DNA of 64,000 nucleotides, from NCBI RefSeq assembly GCF_000497445.1, contig NZ_CM002285.1, positions 7,611,928 to 7,675,927 of the forward strand, read 5' to 3'. The translations under genes and the position numbers were made by a program. Positions 60,504 to 64,000 of the stretch are shown in pieces. This DNA comes from Streptomyces roseochromogenus subsp. oscitans DS 12.976. Lineage in GTDB: Bacteria; Actinomycetota; Actinomycetes; Streptomycetales; Streptomycetaceae. The stretch's first letter is position 1; every line of letters starts with the position of its first letter. The notes beneath the pieces are model-generated. The model had not been told where the DNA came from, searched no databases, and was given only the letters and a program-made list of their open reading frames with translations.

Positions 60504-62118
60504 ACGCCGAAGCGGAGGCCCCGCCTGTCGGGGTCTCCGTCGCCGTCCCGGTCGCCGTACCCGAGCAACTCACCGAGAACGGCACGGAGTTCGACGTCAT
60601 CTGCACGGGACCGCGTACCGTCACGCTGATCTGGTCCTCGGTCGTTCCGCTGCCCGAGTACACCGTCAGGGTCACCCGCACCTTCTGCGTCTTGCCTCCG
60701 CCGTCCGGGAAGGACAGCGTCCGCCACCCCGGATCCGACACCGACCCGCGCGTCGACACCCAGCGGTACTCCACCCGCGCCGGCAGCCGCCCCACCGTGA
60801 ACGTCGCCGTGAAGACCGGTGTCTGAGCGGCCGGCGGGGGACAGGTCCCGGCGTACGTGGTGTGCGCGCCGGCCACGGCGACCTGCACGGACTGCGCCGG
60901 CTGCGGGCTCGACGACGCACTGCCGCTCGCGGTCGACGGCGCCTGGGTGTTCGAGTCGGTGCTGCCGCGCGCGGTCGGCGTGTGCGCGCTGTCGCTCGCC
61001 GAGACGTCGCCCGCGTTGCCCCGGCCGCCGTTGTCGCGGTGCAGCAGCGCGTACGTCAGCCCCGCCAGCGCGAGCACGACCGCGAGCAGACCCGCCACCA
61101 GCACCACACCGGCTCGCCGGGAGCGTTCCGGCGCCGCGGACGTCGTCGTGCCGGACAGGGGCGTCGGTGGGGTGGGAGCGGGCGGCCCCGGATACCGGGC
61201 CGCGTACTCCCGGTCCACGGCCGTCGGGGCGGTGTACGGCGGCGGCAGCGGCATCGTGGCCGCGCGGGGCGTTCCTCCCCGAGAGGGGGCACCCCCGGCT
61301 GCGACGATCCGCAGCTCGTGCTCCGCCCGCTCGGCACCGAGCCGCTCGGCGGGGTCCTTGCGCAGCAGCCCCTCGACGACCGGGGCGAGCGGCCCGGCTC
61401 GGCGCGGCGGTGGCAACTCCTCGTCCACCACCGCACGCAGGGTGCTGAGCGGGGTGTCGTACCGGAACGGCGAGACACCCTCCACGGCCGCGTAGAGCAG
61501 CACCCCCAGCGACCACAGATCTGACTCCGGCCCCGGCGTCCGCCCCAACGCCCGCTCCGGTGCGAGGAATTCGGGCGAGCCGACCACCTCGCCGGTCATG
61601 GTCAGCGCGGAGCTGCCCTCGACCGAGGCGATCCCGAAGTCGGTCAGCACCACCCGGCCGTCGTTCGCGAGCAGCACATTGGCCGGCTTCACATCCCGGT
61701 GCAGCACTCCGGCGGCGTGCGCGGCGCGCAGCGCGGACAGCACCTCGGCACCGATGTGCGCCGCCCGCTGCGGCGACAGCGCACCCTCCGCCTCCAGCTG
61801 GTCGGCCAGCGACAGCCCGTGCACCAGCTCCATCACGATCCACGGCCGGCCGCCCTCCAGCGCCACGTCGTACACCGTGACCACGTTGCGGTTCGAGACC
61901 CGGGCCGCCGCCCACGCCTCGCGCTCCAGACGCGCGTACATCCGCTCCACATCGGAGGCCGGCAGCCCGGCCGGCGCCCGCACCTCCTTGACGGCCACCT
62001 CGCGGTGCAGCACCTCGTCCCGGGCACGCCACACCGTGCCCATGCCGCCCTCGCCCAGCGGGGACAGCAGACGGTAGCGGCCCGCGATCACACGTTCACG
62101 GCCCGGCTCTTCGGACAC
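60478..62118 (-). CDS. Receptor-type Ser/Thr protein kinase (PknB-like)
   Basis: 546 aa. The kinase domain covers about 10-270: LLSPLGEGGMGTVWRA (P-loop), AVKEV (Lys), HRDVKPANVLL (about 141-151), TDFGIAS, GSPEFLAPE. A Pro-rich juxtamembrane stretch contains a GGGGGCACCCCC core (61283-61294) read in frame. One helix follows (VVLVAGLLAVVLALAGL, about 336-352), then an extracellular Ser/Thr-rich region with a compact domain (AGAHTTYAGTCPPPA, VEYRWVSTRGSVSDPGW). GTG 62118. It lacks PASTA repeats. Ligand unknown. Confidence 0.92.
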   Translation of the reverse strand: MSEEPGRERVIAGRYRLLSPLGEGGMGTVWRARDEVLHREVAVKEVRAPAGLPASDVERMYARLEREAWAAARVSNRNVVTVYDVALEGGRPWIVMELVHGLSLADQLEAEGALSPQRAAHIGAEVLSALRAAHAAGVLHRDVKPANVLLANDGRVVLTDFGIASVEGSSALTMTGEVVGSPEFLAPERALGRTPGPESDLWSLGVLLYAAVEGVSPFRYDTPLSTLRAVVDEELPPPRRAGPLAPVVEGLLRKDPAERLGAERAEHELRIVAAGGAPSRGGTPRAATMPLPPPYTAPTAVDREYAARYPGPPAPTPPTPLSGTTTSAAPERSRRAGVVLVAGLLAVVLALAGLTYALLHRDNGGRGNAGDVSASDSAHTPTARGSTDSNTQAPSTASGSASSSPQPAQSVQVAVAGAHTTYAGTCPPPAAQTPVFTATFTVGRLPARVEYRWVSTRGSVSDPGWRTLSFPDGGGKTQKVRVTLTVYSGSGTTEDQISVTVRGPVQMTSNSVPFSVSCSGTATGTATETPTGGASASASGSPGSSP

Positions 62119-62162
62119 GGGCGCCCCCAAGGCATATCGCGTGATTTCTGCACCAAAGTAGC

Positions 62163-63638
62163 TCAGCCCAGCGCGGATGCGGCCCCCCTGAGCACCAATC
62201 CGGCACCCAGGGCCATGACGACCAGCGCGGACGCGAGCGGCACGGACCGGCGTACCAGCGTGGCCACCGGGTGGGTGGTCCAGCGCGGACGCCGCTCCAG
62301 CACCCGGGTCACCCCCGAGCCCAGCCGGACCACGGCGAACCCGGCCGCCGTGAGTGTCAGCGCGAGCCCGGCTCCGTAGGCCACGACGAGCAGCAGCCCG
62401 AACCAGGCCTTCCCGAGTGCGGCGGCGCCGACGAGGACGACCACGGCGGAGGGACTGGGCACGAGGCCACCGGCGAACCCGAGCAGGATCGTGCCGCGGA
62501 GGGTGGGGGCGGCGGGGTGGGTATGGGTGTGACCGCCATGGGTGTGCGGGTGATTGGCGTGGGTGTGGCTGTGGGTGTGTCCCCCATGGGTGTGCTCGAC
62601 ACGCTGAGCGGGGTGATGATGGCGCGCGGACCACACCCTCCGTACGAGGCCGGCGCCGGTCGCGAGGACCAGTGCGCCGCCGGCGATGCCCAGCCAGGCG
62701 ATCACCGAGGGCGTGGCGGCGGAACCGGCCGTGACGAGCAGGCCCAGAGCGACCACGCCGAGAGTGTGGGTCACCGTGACCGAGGCCGCCAGCGGAAGCA
62801 CGTCACGGGGCCGGGCCCGGCCTCCGCGCGCCGCCGCGGCCGCGGCCATCAGGGTCTTGCCGTGGCCCGGCGCGAGCGCGTGCAGCGCGCCGAGCACGAC
62901 CGCCACGAGCAGCGCGAGCGCGGCGAAGCCGACGGTGAGGTCATGGCGGGCCACGAGGTCGTCCAGCGCGCGGGTCCAGCGGTCGGCGCCCCGCGGCAGG
63001 ACGGCGGCCCCCGGTTCCGCCCGCGGCTCCTCGGTGAGGGCCGGACCGCCGGGTCGCAGCCGTACGGAGGCGGTGGTGATGTCGGCCGGGGAGGACAGCA
63101 AGTCCTTCGGATACGTGGTCAGTTCGTGCGAGACCGACGTCTTCGGTACGTCCGTCGCGGTGAGCGTCATACGGTCGCCGCGCGCGGTGATCTCCCGCCA
63201 GCCGGGCCCGGACCAGTTCGTCGCGCTGCGAAAGCCGAGGGCGACCGAGCCGGCCCGGGGGAGCGGCGCCGTCCAACGGCACTCCACCCGCAGGGTGTTG
63301 AGGCCCGCCTGCCCGGGACGCAGGGCGGCCCGGCTGTCCCGCACGGTGAGGGGGACCTCGCGCCCGTTCACGGTCGCCTCGCTGCCCCGGGCGGCCTGCG
63401 CACAGCGCTGCCGGGCCCACTCCGCCGTGCCCAGCCGCGCCATGTCCGGTCTGGCCTGGGTCGCCGGTATCTCGGCCAGGTCCTCGACATGGTCCACCCG
63501 GAGCCGGCCGGGCGCGGCGACAAGGCCGTCGTACCGGTTGACGGTGAAGTTGCCGAGGGGATGCGCGCTCGCGCCTGGGGCGGGCAGGAGCACGAGGGCG
63601 CACAGGGCGCAGAGGACGAACGCGAGACGCGGCCTCAC
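62163..63638 (-). CDS. NicO/RcnA-family nickel-cobalt transporter with large N-terminal outer domain
   Basis: 491 aa. Signal peptide to about residue 25 (GASAH), then a ~190-residue extracytoplasmic domain (HPLGNFTVNRYDGL). The membrane part has the NicO motif LGALHALAPGHGKTLMA (about 246-262), a His-rich loop (about 340-376, 15 His) and GFAGGLVPSPSAVVVLVGAA. Probably an efflux pump for Ni/Co or a related metal. GTG 63638 overlaps the upstream TPR gene by 4 nt. Confidence 0.88.
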   Translation of the reverse strand: MRPRLAFVLCALCALVLLPAPGASAHPLGNFTVNRYDGLVAAPGRLRVDHVEDLAEIPATQARPDMARLGTAEWARQRCAQAARGSEATVNGREVPLTVRDSRAALRPGQAGLNTLRVECRWTAPLPRAGSVALGFRSATNWSGPGWREITARGDRMTLTATDVPKTSVSHELTTYPKDLLSSPADITTASVRLRPGGPALTEEPRAEPGAAVLPRGADRWTRALDDLVARHDLTVGFAALALLVAVVLGALHALAPGHGKTLMAAAAAARGGRARPRDVLPLAASVTVTHTLGVVALGLLVTAGSAATPSVIAWLGIAGGALVLATGAGLVRRVWSARHHHPAQRVEHTHGGHTHSHTHANHPHTHGGHTHTHPAAPTLRGTILLGFAGGLVPSPSAVVVLVGAAALGKAWFGLLLVVAYGAGLALTLTAAGFAVVRLGSGVTRVLERRPRWTTHPVATLVRRSVPLASALVVMALGAGLVLRGAASALG

Positions 63639-64000
63639 TTCGCGGCCTCCAGCGCCCTACGGGCCTCGGCGACGCCCAGGGGGGAGAAACCCGGGTTCAG
63701 CTTCAGGGCCGAGGCCAGCGAGGCGCGGCCCGCCGTCCGGTGGCTCGTGGCCAGCTCGATCATGCCGCGGTGGTACAGGAAGGCGGCGTTGCGGTAACCG
63801 GTGGCGGTGGCTTGGCGGGCGTATGCCAGGGCCTCCGTGTCACGGCCGTTGACGTGCAGCGCCCAGGCCAGCGCGTCCGCGGTGTGCACGGTGTGCCGAC
63901 GGGCCCATTCGGCGCGGGCCGCGCGCAGGGCGGCCGCCTTGTCGCCGTGGTCGGCGGCGGCCAGCGCGGTGTCGAGGTCGGCGTTGACGCCGTTGGCGCG
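63635..64000 (-). CDS. TPR-repeat protein, 5' part outside window
   Basis: The visible C-terminal ~121 residues contain TPR-like helices (LDTALAAADHGDKAAALRAA, DALAWALHVNGRDTEALAYA, AFLYHRGMIELATSHRTAGR, ASLASALKLNPGFSPLGVAE). It ends overlapping the NicO gene start, so the two are coupled. In other Streptomyces a TPR protein precedes this transporter. The role is unclear. Confidence 0.8.
   Translation of the reverse strand, partial: RANGVNADLDTALAAADHGDKAAALRAARAEWARRHTVHTADALAWALHVNGRDTEALAYARQATATGYRNAAFLYHRGMIELATSHRTAGRASLASALKLNPGFSPLGVAEARRALEAAK

Noticed and set aside
61262..61300. Third palindromic repeat as a gene-breaking insertion in the kinase
   Set aside because: The frame stays open across it and it lies in a low-complexity Pro/Gly linker, so it may be ordinary coding sequence.

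Overview
The window looks like the chromosome of a Streptomyces. GC content is very high throughout, GTG and occasional TTG starts are common, coding regions are dense with many 4-base start/stop overlaps, and the gene content (orphan ParA beside ScpA/ScpB, SflA-type SepF paralogue, streptogrisin-like proteases, sortase-anchored LPMO, DnaE2) is typical of that genus. As I recall it, the order matches the core region of S. coelicolor running roughly SCO1774 to SCO1722. No tRNA, rRNA, CRISPR array or secondary-metabolite cluster was seen.

Layout. 0-8 kb: the 3' part of an AfsR-like NB-ARC/TPR regulator with two apparent frameshifts, alanine dehydrogenase, then a chromosome-organisation block (ParA, ribbon-helix-helix-like partner, ScpA, ScpB, pseudouridine synthase). 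7.9-10.8 kb: an ADP-ribosylglycohydrolase behind a 33-bp inverted repeat, two convergent nucleotidyltransferase paralogues whose 3' ends overlap, and a Rieske lipoprotein. 10.9-15.5 kb: aroH-tyrA-cmk-plsC-der. 15.5-27.4 kb: small hypothetical proteins, an Rpf-like muralytic enzyme, WYL regulator, I78 inhibitor, PAP2 phosphatase, GT-C-type membrane enzyme, MFS exporter, acyl-CoA dehydrogenase, SepF-like protein and a cysteine-tailed DUF5685 protein.

27.4-35.2 kb is the most unusual part. An IS200/IS605 element (tnpA, tnpB, predicted omegaRNA) sits between two fragments that I read as an amino-acid ABC solute-binding protein gene. A Cys-ending leader peptide with an attenuator-like hairpin lies just upstream. 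The divergent operon carries an intact FAD/NAD(P)-binding protein and two LLM flavin monooxygenase-like genes, but its permease and ATPase genes are reduced to fused fragments. The locus ends in a DUF1684 gene broken by a GC-rich palindromic repeat. I interpret it as a sulfur or amino-acid uptake/oxidation locus whose importer has collapsed while its enzymes and leader remain.

35.4-50.6 kb: two secreted chymotrypsin-fold proteases, a LexA-box-controlled dnaE2 with an ImuB-like partner lacking polymerase residues, cupin/MarR pair, secreted lipase, LPMO, acetyltransferases, GntR, DUF402, DUF72 and AAA proteins. 50.7-59.4 kb: an exopolysaccharide locus (secreted glycoside hydrolase on one strand; two GT2 enzymes, a polysaccharide deacetylase and a flippase-polymerase fusion on the other). 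59.6-64 kb: SGNH esterase, receptor-type Ser/Thr kinase, and a NicO-family metal transporter coupled to a TPR protein that runs off the window.
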